Source: Clostridium homopropionicum DSM 5847 (GTDB taxonomy: Bacteria; Bacillota; Clostridia; Clostridiales; Clostridiaceae). From it: a stretch of DNA of 64,000 nt. The translations under genes and the position numbers were made by a program. Shown here piece by piece: positions 51,540 to 61,667 of the stretch. Where the stretch lies: assembly GCF_001263795.1 (NCBI RefSeq), contig NZ_LHUR01000018.1, positions 91,105 to 155,104 of the forward strand, in the 5' to 3' direction. A model generated the notes under the pieces. It was given only the letters and a program-made list of their open reading frames with translations, searched no databases and was not told where the DNA came from. Positions within the stretch are counted from its first letter, which is position 1. The number at the start of each line of letters is the position of its first letter.

Positions 51540-53882
51540 ATGAAAAAAATAGAATTGCTTGCTCCAGCAGGTTCAATGGAAAGTCTTTATGCTGCAGTTC
51601 AAAATGGTGCAGATGCTATATATATTGGTGGAAATAAATTTTCTGCTAGAGCCTATGCTTCAAATTTTAATGAAGAGGAAATGATTAAGGCTGTTTCATA
51701 CTGCCATTTGTATAATATTAAGGTATATGTAACCCTTAATATACTTATAAAAGAAGAAGAAATAGTAGAAGCATTGGAATATGTTAAGCTTTTATATGAA
51801 ATAGGGATAGATGCTTTAATTATTCAAGATTTTGGATTAGCACAATTAATTGGGAAAAATTTCCCGAATTTTGAGATTCATGCTTCTACTCAGATGACAG
51901 TACATAATGGAGAGGGAGCATTATTCTTAAAGGAATTAGGATTTAAAAGAATAGTATTAGCGAGAGAACTATCATTAAAAGAGATAGAACGTATTTCAAA
52001 GGGATTAATGATAGAGACAGAGATATTTATCCACGGTGCACTATGTATTTGTTATTCTGGACAATGTCTCATGAGTAGCATCATAGGAGGAAGAAGCGGA
52101 AATAGGGGAAGATGCGCTCAACCCTGTAGACTTCCTTATGAAATAATTAATAAAGAAAATAATGAAATAAAAAAAGGATACATAATGAGTCCTAAGGATA
52201 TATGTACTCTTGAAAACATAGAAGATATTATTGACAGCGGCACTAGTTCTTTAAAGATTGAAGGAAGAATGAAAAGACCAGAATATGTAGCTGGAGTAGT
52301 TTCAACTTATAGAAAAGCTATTGACGGGAACCTAAGAAAAGAAAATGTTTCTACAGAAAAAAAGAAACTTACTCAACTATTTAATAGAGAAGGATTTTCT
52401 AATGCATATCTTTATGGCAATCCAGGAAAAGAACTTATGTCTTATGGGCATCCTAGAAATACAGGAATATTATTAGGTAAAGTAAATAAAGATCACACAA
52501 TTAGGCTAGAAGAAAACATCAAAGTAAAAGATGGTGTTAGAAGTGAAGATAAAGGATTTACAATATCAAAAATAGAAAAAAATAATATAGAAGTAGATGA
52601 AGCCTATATAGGTGAAATTGTAAAAATAAAACCTGTAAACTACAAAGCGGGAGATGTTTTATATAAAACTCTAGATATAAGCTTAATGGATGAATTAAGT
52701 AATACTTATAAAGATATTTATCATAGAAAAAATAAAATAAATTTAGAGGTAACTTTTAAAATTGGTGAACCTTTCATCTTAAGAGGTAATTATAAAGACA
52801 AAACTTATGAGGTCTGTGGAGAAAAGGTTCAAAAGCCTTTAAAAAAGGGAGTAGATAAGGAAAATTTAATTAGAAATTTAAATAAAACAGGAGACACACC
52901 TTTTTCTTTTGAATCAATTAATTTTATTGAATTTGAAGAGGGATTTATACCAATCTCTCTAATAAATTCTTGCCGCAGAGAATTATTGGATAAAATTACC
53001 AAGGATATTATAAGTAAGGATTCAAGAAAACATATAGAAAGCTTAGACTTTAATATTGAGAAAGTGCTGCAAAAAAATAACGTGTTGAATTCAACGATAG
53101 TATTAATAAGCTCAACAGATCATTTAAGAGCTGTAGAAAAGTTTAAGATAGAGAATGTAGCTGTGGATATATTCATGAAGAATTGTAATGTGGACATAAA
53201 AAATATTAAAGACAAAAAAGTATATTTAAGGATACCTACAATTGTGAGAAATGAGTTTGAGTATATATGTGCAATAATTGAAGAAAATATATGCAATATT
53301 TGTGGAATAATTACTTCAAACTTAGGAATAATAAAGAAATTTAGCGGAAGTATTAGTATAATCGGTGATTATAAATTAAATATATTCAATTCTTATGCAT
53401 TGAATAGCTATAGTGACTATATTGAGGCTGCCACTTTAAGTTTAGAATTAAATAAAAAAGAAATACAAAGTTTGTTATCTAAAACTTCAATTAGACCATA
53501 TCAGCTTATTTATGGGAAACCAGAGCTTATGGTTAATGAGTATTGTCCTATAGGCAGCTTATTTGGTAAAAAAGATAGTATTGATAGTAATTGTACAAAT
53601 GCATGTGAAAAGGGTCAATTTATTTTAAAGGATCGAAAGGAAACAGAATTTAGAATTTTAACGGATAAATTTTGTAGAAGCCACTTATACAATCCTGTGG
53701 CAATAAATCTTATTCCTAATTTACAGGAGTTAAGAAAATTAAAAATAGATTCATTTAGAATTGATTTTACAGATGAAACTTATGAAGAAGCTGTAAAAAT
53801 ACTTAAGACCTATATGGATGAAAAATTTGATGAAGATTTTAAGAATTATACAAGAGGACACTTTAAAAGAGGAGTAGAGTAG
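51540..53882 (+). CDS. U32 family peptidase-like protein
   Basis: The 780-aa protein opens ELLAPAGSMESLYAAVQNGA and ADAIYIGGNKFSARAYA. It has the U32 mark HGALCICYSGQCLMSSIIGG and the cysteines of RGRCAQPCRLPYE, then a DUF3656-type middle and C-terminal half with further cysteines (CPIGSLFG, CTNACEKGQF). Long U32 proteins of this kind include RNA hydroxylation factors (RlhA), so protease action is not certain. It ends 1 base before mutS2. Confidence 0.88.
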   Translation: MKKIELLAPAGSMESLYAAVQNGADAIYIGGNKFSARAYASNFNEEEMIKAVSYCHLYNIKVYVTLNILIKEEEIVEALEYVKLLYEIGIDALIIQDFGLAQLIGKNFPNFEIHASTQMTVHNGEGALFLKELGFKRIVLARELSLKEIERISKGLMIETEIFIHGALCICYSGQCLMSSIIGGRSGNRGRCAQPCRLPYEIINKENNEIKKGYIMSPKDICTLENIEDIIDSGTSSLKIEGRMKRPEYVAGVVSTYRKAIDGNLRKENVSTEKKKLTQLFNREGFSNAYLYGNPGKELMSYGHPRNTGILLGKVNKDHTIRLEENIKVKDGVRSEDKGFTISKIEKNNIEVDEAYIGEIVKIKPVNYKAGDVLYKTLDISLMDELSNTYKDIYHRKNKINLEVTFKIGEPFILRGNYKDKTYEVCGEKVQKPLKKGVDKENLIRNLNKTGDTPFSFESINFIEFEEGFIPISLINSCRRELLDKITKDIISKDSRKHIESLDFNIEKVLQKNNVLNSTIVLISSTDHLRAVEKFKIENVAVDIFMKNCNVDIKNIKDKKVYLRIPTIVRNEFEYICAIIEENICNICGIITSNLGIIKKFSGSISIIGDYKLNIFNSYALNSYSDYIEAATLSLELNKKEIQSLLSKTSIRPYQLIYGKPELMVNEYCPIGSLFGKKDSIDSNCTNACEKGQFILKDRKETEFRILTDKFCRSHLYNPVAINLIPNLQELRKLKIDSFRIDFTDETYEEAVKILKTYMDEKFDEDFKNYTRGHFKRGVE

Positions 53883-53883
53883 G

Positions 53884-56241
53884 ATGAATGAAAAAGCTTT
53901 AAAGGTACTAGAATTTAATAAAATAAAAGAAGAGTTGAAAAAATATACAAATACTGCTGCTGGAAAAGATATAATTCATGCTTTGGTGCCTTATAGCAAT
54001 TTGTATGAAGTGAAAGAGCATTTAGAAGAAACAAGAGAAGCTTTTGAGTTAATGATAAAAAAAGGAATGCCGCCCTTTGAAGGTATCTATGATATAAGAG
54101 AAGGTATAGCAAAATCTGAAAGAGGATTTGTATTATTACCGGTGGAGCTTTTAAGAATTGCAAATTTATTAAGATGCAGTAGAAGATTTAAAAGCTATAT
54201 TAGCAGAAAGGATGAAGAAGAGAGCTTTAGAATAATTGAAGATATTTGTGAAGGATTGAAACCTTTAAAAAATCTAGAGGAAGAGATATTTAATGCAATA
54301 ATAAGTGAAGAAGAAATATCCGATAGGGCAAGTTCAGCACTTTATAATATAAGAAGAAGCCTGAAGGAAAAGGTAAGTTCCGTAAAAACAAAGGTAAACT
54401 CACTTGTAAGGACCTATTCACAATTTCTTCAGGAAAATATCTATACAGTTAGAGGGGAAAGATATGTTTTACCTGTAAAGGTTGAACATAAAGGATCAGT
54501 TCCGGGACTTGTTCATGATCAAAGCTCCTCAGGAGCAACTTTATATATAGAACCTATGAGTCTAGTAACCTTAAATAATGAAATAAAAGAATTGGTATTA
54601 AAAGAAAAAGCAGAAATAGAGAAGATACTTGGAGAGCTTTCAGTTAAGGTATATATGGATATAGAATTAATCAAAAGTAATGCAAATATAATTTGGGAGT
54701 TAGATTTTATATTTGCAAAAGCAAAATATGCTGGCAGTATTAATGCAATTTGCCCTAATGTAAATGAAGAAGGATACTTTAATATTTTAAAAGCAAAACA
54801 TCCATTAATTAATCCAAAGGATGTAGTAACAAATGATATGTATTTAAATGAAGGAGTTTCTTCATTAATAATAACTGGACCCAATACTGGAGGTAAAACT
54901 GTTACTTTAAAAACAGTTGGCCTGCTTCACATAATGGCATTGAGTGGACTTATGATTCCAGCTGGATCTGGTTCAGAGATTAGTTTTTTTAAAGAGGTAT
55001 TTGCTGATATTGGGGATGAGCAGAGTATAGAACAAAGCTTATCTACATTTTCTTCTCATATGACTAATATTGTAAATATAATAAATAATGCTGATGATGA
55101 GTCGCTAGCCTTATTTGATGAACTAGGAGCTGGAACAGATCCAACTGAGGGGGCTGCTCTTGCTATTTCAATATTAGAAAATTTAAGAGAAAGAGGAACA
55201 AAAATTGTTGCAACAACTCACTATAGTGAATTAAAGGCATATGCTCTTAGAGTTCAAGGAGTTGAAAATGCTTCAGTTGAATTTGATGTAGAAACCTTAA
55301 GACCAACATACAAATTACTTATAGGAATTCCAGGAAAATCTAATGCTTTTGAAATTTCAAGAAGATTAGGCTTAGCTGATTATATTATAGAGGATGCTAA
55401 AAGTGGGATTTCTAAAGATACTTTAAGATTTGAAGATTTAATTCAATCACTTCAAGATAAAAATATTAAGGCTCAAAGAGATGCATCGGAAGCTGCTTAT
55501 GTTAAGAAAGAGGCATTTAAACTAAAAGAAAAGTATGAGGAAAAGTTAGATAAATTTGAAAATATAAGAGAAAAGGCTATTATTGAAGCTCAAAAAGAAG
55601 CTAAGAAGATAATCAAAGAAGCCAAAGAAGAGGCTGATAAAATATTAAAAGATATAAGAGAGCTTGAAAGAATGGGATACTCTTCTGATGTTCGACAGGC
55701 TTTAGAGGAAAATAGAAAAAAATTAAAAGATAAAATAAATAAATTAGAGAGCAGTATGGAAAAGGAAAAGGAACAGGGAGAAGAGCTTACTACAGTGTAT
55801 GAGGGACAAGAAGTTTACCTTCCTAAGTTTGATAAAAAGGTAATAGTATTAACTACTCCAGACAATAAAGGAGAAGTTCAAGTTCAAGCTGGAATTTTAA
55901 AAATAAGTGTAAACATAAAGGATTTAAGAGAAATAAAGGGCAATGTTGTGGAAAATAAAAAAATTAATAAAAAAGGTCTAAATCTTAATTTAAAATCTAT
56001 TTCTACATCAGTAGATTTGAGAGGAATGGACTCACAGGAAGCTATTTACACAGTTGACAAATATCTTGATGATGCCTATATTGGAGGACTTAATGAGGTA
56101 ACTATTATACATGGAAAGGGAACAGGAATACTTAGAAAAGCTATAAATGATATGTTAAGAAGTAACCCACATGTAAATAGCTATAGATTAGGTGAATATG
56201 GAGAAGGCGGTACAGGAGTTACAGTTGTAGAACTAAAATAA
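53884..56241 (+). CDS. mutS2: MutS2 ATPase/endonuclease
   Basis: The 785-aa protein has the MutS core without the mismatch-reading N-domain: Walker A ITGPNTGGKTVTLKTVG, ADIGDEQSIEQSLSTFSSH, Walker B LFDELGAGTDPTEGAALA, and TTHYSELKAYA. A coiled coil (about 515-640) and a C-terminal Smr domain, VDLRGMDSQEAIYTVDKYL with HGKGTGILR, complete it. MutS2 acts in recombination control and ribosome-collision rescue. The start overlaps the U32 stop region, so it is cotranscribed. Confidence 0.97.
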   Translation: MNEKALKVLEFNKIKEELKKYTNTAAGKDIIHALVPYSNLYEVKEHLEETREAFELMIKKGMPPFEGIYDIREGIAKSERGFVLLPVELLRIANLLRCSRRFKSYISRKDEEESFRIIEDICEGLKPLKNLEEEIFNAIISEEEISDRASSALYNIRRSLKEKVSSVKTKVNSLVRTYSQFLQENIYTVRGERYVLPVKVEHKGSVPGLVHDQSSSGATLYIEPMSLVTLNNEIKELVLKEKAEIEKILGELSVKVYMDIELIKSNANIIWELDFIFAKAKYAGSINAICPNVNEEGYFNILKAKHPLINPKDVVTNDMYLNEGVSSLIITGPNTGGKTVTLKTVGLLHIMALSGLMIPAGSGSEISFFKEVFADIGDEQSIEQSLSTFSSHMTNIVNIINNADDESLALFDELGAGTDPTEGAALAISILENLRERGTKIVATTHYSELKAYALRVQGVENASVEFDVETLRPTYKLLIGIPGKSNAFEISRRLGLADYIIEDAKSGISKDTLRFEDLIQSLQDKNIKAQRDASEAAYVKKEAFKLKEKYEEKLDKFENIREKAIIEAQKEAKKIIKEAKEEADKILKDIRELERMGYSSDVRQALEENRKKLKDKINKLESSMEKEKEQGEELTTVYEGQEVYLPKFDKKVIVLTTPDNKGEVQVQAGILKISVNIKDLREIKGNVVENKKINKKGLNLNLKSISTSVDLRGMDSQEAIYTVDKYLDDAYIGGLNEVTIIHGKGTGILRKAINDMLRSNPHVNSYRLGEYGEGGTGVTVVELK

Positions 56242-56345
56242 TGAATAAAGGTTATTTATTATCACATAAGGTAGAAAAATATAACTAATTACTATTTAAA
56301 AATAGTTTATAGTGGTTTATAATTATTCTTGGAGGTCTAAATAAG

Positions 56346-56816
56346 ATGATAATTATTAGTGCATGCCTCTGTGGCGTTAACTGTAGATATAATGGTGGAA
56401 GTAATTTAAATGAAGAAGTATTAAGTATTTTTAAGGAAGGTAATGCTGTACTAGTTTGTCCAGAACAATTAGGTGGACTTGAAACTCCAAGGGAGCCACA
56501 AGAAATTCAAGGTGGTTCAGGAATAGATGTGTTAGAAGGTAAAGCTAAGGTTGTTAGTAAAACAGGCAAGGACAGTACAGAACAATTTGTTAAGGGTGCC
56601 TATGAAACCCTAAAAATTGCAAAGAGTGTTGGAGCTAAGCTTGCAATTTTGAAAGCAAATAGTCCATCCTGTGGATGCGGGGAAATTTATAATGGACTTT
56701 TCGAGGGCAAGTTAATTAAAGGAAATGGAGTTACTGCAGAGCTATTAATTAATAATCAAATAAAAGTTATATCTGAAAAAGATATAAATGCGGGAGGTAA
56801 TTTTTATGGATTATAA
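56346..56816 (+). CDS. DUF523 family protein (YbbK-like)
   Basis: The protein (156 aa) has ISACLCGVNCRYNGGSN, VLVCPEQLGGLETPREP and LKANSPSCGCGEIYNGLF, the conserved Cys and Arg motifs of DUF523. The function of the family is not settled. The 3' end overlaps the next gene by 11 bases, suggesting translational coupling. Confidence 0.9.
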   Translation: MIIISACLCGVNCRYNGGSNLNEEVLSIFKEGNAVLVCPEQLGGLETPREPQEIQGGSGIDVLEGKAKVVSKTGKDSTEQFVKGAYETLKIAKSVGAKLAILKANSPSCGCGEIYNGLFEGKLIKGNGVTAELLINNQIKVISEKDINAGGNFYGL

Positions 56817-57819
56817 AGAAATGCTTAAGAAGGCTAAAGAAAACTTAAATGGCAGCTGTCGAGTTTGTACATCATGTAATGGAGTTGTTTGTGCAGGTGA
56901 AGTCCCAGGGATGGGTGGAAAAGGAACTGGTTCAGCTTTTAAGGAAAACTTTGAAGCATTGAATGCATACAAACTTAATATGAGAGTAATTCATGGAGCT
57001 AAGAATCCAGATACATCAATAGAACTTTTTGGTAAGAAGATGGATATACCACTTTTGGCAGCACCAGTATCAGGAACTACTTTAAACATGGGGGGTAAAT
57101 TCACTGAAGAAGAATACATATCTTGGGTTATTGGAGGCTGTTTAGATGCAGGAATCTATCCAATGGTAGGAGATACAGCGGTGGATTCATTTTTAACTAC
57201 GAATTTGGAACAATTAAAAAAGTTTAATGGACAAGGTATTGCTATTATTAAACCTTGGGCTAACGAAAATGTTATAAATAAAATAAAATTGGCAGAAGAA
57301 GCTGGTGCTTTTGCAGTTGGAATGGATATTGATGCTTGTGGACTTATAACTCTTGCATTGCATGGAAAACCAGTAATGCCAAAAACAGTTGAAGAAATTA
57401 AAGAAATAGTTAAGAGCACAAGACTACCATTTATATTAAAAGGAATTATGACTCCAGATGAAGCAGAACTTGCTGTAGAAGCAGGAGTAGATGCTATTGT
57501 AGTATCAAACCATGGAGGAAGAGTACTTGATCAAACTCCAGGTGTTGCAGATGTACTTCCTGAGATAGCTTCTAAAGTAAAAGGAAAAGTTACAATCTTA
57601 GCTGATGGTGGAGTAAGAAATGGTGTAGATATATTAAAAATGATAGGACTTGGAGCAGATGCTGTATTAATAGGAAGACCATTTGTAACAGCTTCTTTTG
57701 GTGGACAAAGAGAGGGTGTTAAGATGTATGTTGATAAATTAAAAGATGACCTAAAGGCTGCTATGATTCTAACAGGATGTAAAGATATTAAGGATGTAGA
57801 TGGAAGAGTTATATATTAA
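56806..57819 (+). CDS. FMN-dependent alpha-hydroxy-acid oxidizing protein
   Basis: The protein (337 aa) has an N-terminal cysteine cluster (SCRVCTSCNGVVCAGEVPG) and then a TIM barrel with LPFILKGIMTPDEAELAVEA, VSNHGGRVLDQTPGVADVLP (catalytic His) and LADGGVRNGVDILKMIGLGA, GRPF. These are marks of the lactate/glycolate oxidase family, although the substrate is unknown. The N-terminal cysteines are typical of clostridial members and could bind a metal or Fe-S centre. ATG 56806 follows GGGAGG. Confidence 0.9.
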   Translation: MDYKEMLKKAKENLNGSCRVCTSCNGVVCAGEVPGMGGKGTGSAFKENFEALNAYKLNMRVIHGAKNPDTSIELFGKKMDIPLLAAPVSGTTLNMGGKFTEEEYISWVIGGCLDAGIYPMVGDTAVDSFLTTNLEQLKKFNGQGIAIIKPWANENVINKIKLAEEAGAFAVGMDIDACGLITLALHGKPVMPKTVEEIKEIVKSTRLPFILKGIMTPDEAELAVEAGVDAIVVSNHGGRVLDQTPGVADVLPEIASKVKGKVTILADGGVRNGVDILKMIGLGADAVLIGRPFVTASFGGQREGVKMYVDKLKDDLKAAMILTGCKDIKDVDGRVIY

Positions 57820-57838
57820 AAATGCGACGCATTTTTTA
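57819..57838 (+). terminator. Short terminator after the oxidase gene
   Basis: The arms aaaatgc and gcatttt surround a gac loop and end in T. The repeat copy B follows immediately. Confidence 0.65.
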
Positions 57839-57938
57839 AAGTAACCCGTGACCAGTAACCAGTTGCCAGTGAATTAATAAAAACTGGTTACCGGGAATTG
57901 GTTACTGGTTACTAAGAATTTTACCTCATAAAATTCTT
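57839..57938. repeat. Dispersed palindromic repeat, copy B
   Basis: This copy matches the element at 18-104: agtaacc words, then the shared ttaataaaaactggttac, gggaattggttact and a closing aagaattttac ... taaaattctt hairpin. It is a few bases longer because of extra agtaacc-like words. The right arm pairs with the left over about 30 bases. It sits between a terminator and the promoter region of ctc. Confidence 0.75.
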
Positions 57939-57997
57939 AAACAATGTATATTATTATCCCTTTTGACCATAATAAGAGAGGATAAGGAGGGATAATA

Positions 57998-58606
57998 ATG
58001 GAAACATTGAAATGTGAGAAAAGAATAAAATCTAGTTCTCATTCTGCAAGAAGATCTAGAAGAATGGGAAAGATTCCTGGTGTTTTATATAGTTCAAGCC
58101 TAGGTAATATAATGTTTGAAGTAGCAGATTTAGATTTTAACAGAGAAATCCAAATGCAGGGAGAACACTCTGCTATAAGTTTAATAATAAACAAAAGTGA
58201 ACACAAGGCACTAATAAAGGAATTACAAAAAGAACCTGTAACTCAAAAGATAATACATATTGATTTACAGGAAATAAACGATCAAAATGTAATTCAAACA
58301 GAAGTCCCAATAGTATTTGTTGGTGAAAGTATAGCTGCTAAAAATGGAGGAATAATTCAAAAGGAAAGAAACAATGTAAAAATTCAAGGTAAATATAACG
58401 ATATACCTAAGGTTGTAAATGTTGATGTTTCTAAAATGCAGATAGGTGATGTATTTAGAATAGCTGATCTTGAATTGGCAAAAGAAATAACATTTTTAGA
58501 TGATATTAATTCCGTTTTAGCTGTTGTAAGTAAGTCAGGAGTAAGTTTCTCAGATCAAGAGGAGATAAATACAATCTCAAATGTAAATGAAAAGACTCAA
58601 CAATAG
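57998..58606 (+). CDS. ctc: Ribosomal protein L25 / general stress protein Ctc
   Basis: The 202-aa protein has the L25 5S-rRNA-binding part (about 1-95; RRSRRMGKIPGVLYSSSLGN and VTQKIIHIDLQEI). It continues with a C-terminal Ctc beta domain (TEVPIVFVGESIAAKNGGII, then VNVDVSKMQIGDVFRIADLE). It binds 5S rRNA in the 50S subunit and is stress-linked in Bacillus. A GGAGGG site precedes the ATG. Confidence 0.92.
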   Translation: METLKCEKRIKSSSHSARRSRRMGKIPGVLYSSSLGNIMFEVADLDFNREIQMQGEHSAISLIINKSEHKALIKELQKEPVTQKIIHIDLQEINDQNVIQTEVPIVFVGESIAAKNGGIIQKERNNVKIQGKYNDIPKVVNVDVSKMQIGDVFRIADLELAKEITFLDDINSVLAVVSKSGVSFSDQEEINTISNVNEKTQQ

Positions 58607-58624
58607 AATAGCCAATTATTTTAG

Positions 58625-58652
58625 AGACTGCTGAAAGGCAGTCTTTAGTATT
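58625..58652 (+). terminator. Probable terminator of ctc
   Basis: The arms agactgc (58625-58631) and gcagtct (58638-58644), then tttagtatt. The T-run is short, so efficiency is uncertain. Confidence 0.55.
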
Positions 58653-58728
58653 AAAATTTTATAAATAATTGTTCTATTTTTACCTTTTATAGTATAATTA
58701 TTTTATTGATTGTGAGGAGGATTTAAGA

Positions 58729-60474
58729 ATGAATTATTATGAAATTTATAATTCTTGGCTAGAGTCAGAAAGCATTGATGAGAAAACTAAGGAAGAAATT
58801 AATGCTATCATAGATGAAAAGGATTTAGAAGATAGATTTTATAAAGAATTGGAATTTGGAACAGGTGGTCTTAGAGGTATCATAGGGGTAGGTTCTAATA
58901 GAATAAATGTCTATACTGTTGGAAAAGCTACACAAGGCTTAGCTTACTATTTACTAGAAAAATATAAAGGACAAAGGAGTATTTCTGTAAGCATTGCTTA
59001 TGATTCGAGAATAATGTCAAAAGAATTTGCAGAAAGAGCAGCTTCAATATTATGCGCCAATGGTATAAAAGTATATCTATTCGAAAGCTTAAGACCAACA
59101 CCTGAATTGTCTTTTACTGTTAGAAATTTAAAGAGTAAAGCAGGCATAGTTGTTACTGCTTCCCATAATCCGAAGGAATATAATGGCTATAAAGTATATG
59201 GAGAAGATGGTGGACAAGTAACTGATGTTGCAGCAAAGGAGATTACTTCATTTATAAATAAGGTAGATAACTTTAATAAGGTAAGATCTATTAGCTTAGA
59301 AGAAGCTTCAAATAAAGGCTTATTAGAAGTAATTGGAGAAAAGATTGACAAATTATATATTGAAAAAGTAAAATCCTTAAGTATGAGGAAGGGAATTATT
59401 CAAACAGAAGCAAAAAATTTGAAAATAATCTATACTCCTTTACACGGCAGTGGAAATATACCAGTTAGAAGGATTTTAAGTGAGTTGGGTTACAGCAATT
59501 TATGGGTGGTTTCAGAACAAGAGCATCCAGATGGAACTTTCCCGACTGCTAAATATCCAAATCCTGAAGTGCCTCAGGTGTTCTCACTTGCCATGAAAAT
59601 GGCTGAAGAAATAAAACCAGATATTATTTTCGGAACTGATCCGGATTGCGACAGAATTGGAACTATTGTGAGAGATAAAAATGGAGAATATAAAATTCTT
59701 AATGGTAACATGATGGGAATACTTTTAACAAATTATATCCTATCTACTTTAAAGGAATTTAATATTCTTCCAAGCAATGGAGTAGTAATAAAAACTATTG
59801 TAACTACTGAAATGGCAGCAGAAATTGCTAAAGAATTTAATATTGAAATAATGGATGTGTTAACAGGATTTAAGTATATAGGAGAAAAGATAAAAGAGTT
59901 TTCAGAGGATGAAGAAAAGAAATTTATATTCGGTTTTGAGGAAAGCTATGGTTACCTAGCTGGAGACTTTGTAAGAGACAAGGATGCAGTTATTGCAGCT
60001 ATGCTAATTTGTGAAATGGCAGCGTACTACAAGAAAAATGGGTTAAACTTATATGAAGTTTTATTAAATTTATATGAAAAGTATGGATTTTTTAAAGAAG
60101 ACCTTGTATCAATTGATTTAGAAGGAAAAATAGGGCAAGAGAAGATAAGCAAAACCCTAGAGGCTTTAAGACATTCCATGAAGGTTGAAATAAATGGGAT
60201 TAAAATTGCTAAAAAATTAGACTATATGGCAGGACTAGAAAAAGATTTGCTAAATCTTACAGAAAAAATAATTAATCTTCCAGAATCAAATGTTATAAAA
60301 TTTATATTAGAAGATAAATCAAGCTTTGTTGCTAGACCTTCTGGAACTGAGCCAAAGATGAAAATATATATGTCGGTAGTTGGTAAATCAAAAGAAGATG
60401 CAGAATATAAAATGAATATGTTTAAAAATTCAGTTATGAATATTATAGAAAATTCTTGTGATTTCTCTGAATAA
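58729..60474 (+). CDS. Phosphoglucomutase/phosphomannomutase
   Basis: The protein (581 aa) has FGTGGLRGIIGVGSNRIN, the phosphoserine loop TASHNPKEYNGYKVYG, the metal loop FGTDPDCDRIG, FGFEESYGYLAGDFVRDKDA and the closing RPSGTEPKMKIY. This is the long phospho-sugar mutase of Firmicutes (PgcA type). It interconverts glucose 1- and 6-phosphate and so feeds UDP-glucose and surface polymers, which suits the sugar genes downstream. Confidence 0.94.
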   Translation: MNYYEIYNSWLESESIDEKTKEEINAIIDEKDLEDRFYKELEFGTGGLRGIIGVGSNRINVYTVGKATQGLAYYLLEKYKGQRSISVSIAYDSRIMSKEFAERAASILCANGIKVYLFESLRPTPELSFTVRNLKSKAGIVVTASHNPKEYNGYKVYGEDGGQVTDVAAKEITSFINKVDNFNKVRSISLEEASNKGLLEVIGEKIDKLYIEKVKSLSMRKGIIQTEAKNLKIIYTPLHGSGNIPVRRILSELGYSNLWVVSEQEHPDGTFPTAKYPNPEVPQVFSLAMKMAEEIKPDIIFGTDPDCDRIGTIVRDKNGEYKILNGNMMGILLTNYILSTLKEFNILPSNGVVIKTIVTTEMAAEIAKEFNIEIMDVLTGFKYIGEKIKEFSEDEEKKFIFGFEESYGYLAGDFVRDKDAVIAAMLICEMAAYYKKNGLNLYEVLLNLYEKYGFFKEDLVSIDLEGKIGQEKISKTLEALRHSMKVEINGIKIAKKLDYMAGLEKDLLNLTEKIINLPESNVIKFILEDKSSFVARPSGTEPKMKIYMSVVGKSKEDAEYKMNMFKNSVMNIIENSCDFSE

Positions 60475-60498
60475 ATTAAAAAATATAAGGTGGATAAA

Positions 60499-61587
60499 AT
60501 GACAGTAAAAACAGAAATGAAAAATAAGCTTTCTTTGCTTCTATTTTTAGAAGTAAAGAAAGAAAGAATTGAGAGCATATTTAAAATCAAAATTAATGAA
60601 GTGGGAGAATTTTATTTACCCATAGTGTCAGAAAACATAATTGAAAAGGTTAATAAAGATGAAGATGTTAGTAGTATACCTGTTGGGTTTTTCATAGAAG
60701 GTATGTTTTATGTATTAGGAGCAGATGAAGAGTTTAAGTATAATAGATTATATTTAAATATTATTAATAATGTTCCAAATTCAAAAGAATATATTAAAGG
60801 TAAGATAGCAGAATTAGTAAAGTTAAAAAAATATGAAGATGGATATATTCTTCTAAAAGGGCTTTCAAAGATTGAAGCTACAGCTGAAATTTACGAAAAA
60901 TTAATAAACTTATTAGAAAATCTAAGAAGCACAAATGATGAATACATTGATGAAGAAATAGAAATTATTGAGGAAGCAAAAGAGATAAAGAATTTTGCCT
61001 TACCTTATTACTATGAAGGAATCATAAAACAGGAAAAAGGTGACTATGAAGGTGCACTGTACAGCATTAATTCTTATATTTCGGCAGGTGGTAAAAAAAC
61101 TGAAGAAGTTTTAGAGTTTAAAAGCTCCTTAAACCTTATTAATGCTTATAAAAATGGTAAAGAACTTGTATATGAAGACCCCGAAAAAGCATTAGGAATT
61201 CTGATTCCTTTGCTCAATCAAATGGGAGATAGTGCAGAAATATATTTTTATATTGCAATTGGTTATAGGATACTAGAGAACTTCAACAAGGCAATATACT
61301 ACTTAGAAAAGTCAATAGAAATTGATAACTCCTTCCCAGAAGCTTTTAACGAACTAGCTATTAATTATGCTTGTTTAGAAGACTTTGATTTGGCAATAAA
61401 GTATTTAAGAAAAGTATTTGAAGTAACTAAATCTGTTGAAGTATGTACAAATTTAGTTATGTGCTATTTAAATTCAGGAGACATAAGACAAGCGAAAATC
61501 CATTTAGAAATAGCTAAAACACTAGACAAAAATGACGAAGTGGTAAAAGAATTAGAGCAAATATTAAATGAATTAAAAGAAGAATAA
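60499..61587 (+). CDS. TPR-repeat protein, unknown
   Basis: The protein (362 aa) has an N-terminal part without clear family, then TPR units: GALYSINSYISAGGKKTEEV, AEIYFYIAIGYRILENFNKA, FPEAFNELAINYACLEDFDL and VEVCTNLVMCYLNSGDIRQA. It probably acts as a protein-binding scaffold in the cytoplasm. ATG 60499 follows AAGGTGG by 6 bases, which I prefer to the GTG at 60490. It lies 24 bases after the mutase gene and may be cotranscribed. Confidence 0.75.
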   Translation: MTVKTEMKNKLSLLLFLEVKKERIESIFKIKINEVGEFYLPIVSENIIEKVNKDEDVSSIPVGFFIEGMFYVLGADEEFKYNRLYLNIINNVPNSKEYIKGKIAELVKLKKYEDGYILLKGLSKIEATAEIYEKLINLLENLRSTNDEYIDEEIEIIEEAKEIKNFALPYYYEGIIKQEKGDYEGALYSINSYISAGGKKTEEVLEFKSSLNLINAYKNGKELVYEDPEKALGILIPLLNQMGDSAEIYFYIAIGYRILENFNKAIYYLEKSIEIDNSFPEAFNELAINYACLEDFDLAIKYLRKVFEVTKSVEVCTNLVMCYLNSGDIRQAKIHLEIAKTLDKNDEVVKELEQILNELKEE

Positions 61588-61667
61588 TAAGTATTATATA
61601 ATGACTTTATGATATAAATTCACAGAAAGTACAAAATAATATATAATAAAATCTTATATTTTTATGA

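Noticed and set aside
51540..53882. Calling the U32 protein a collagenase acting on the collagen-like protein
   Set aside because: Although older names of the family mention collagenase, this long form with DUF3656 resembles RNA-modification factors and sits in an operon with mutS2, not with the collagen gene.
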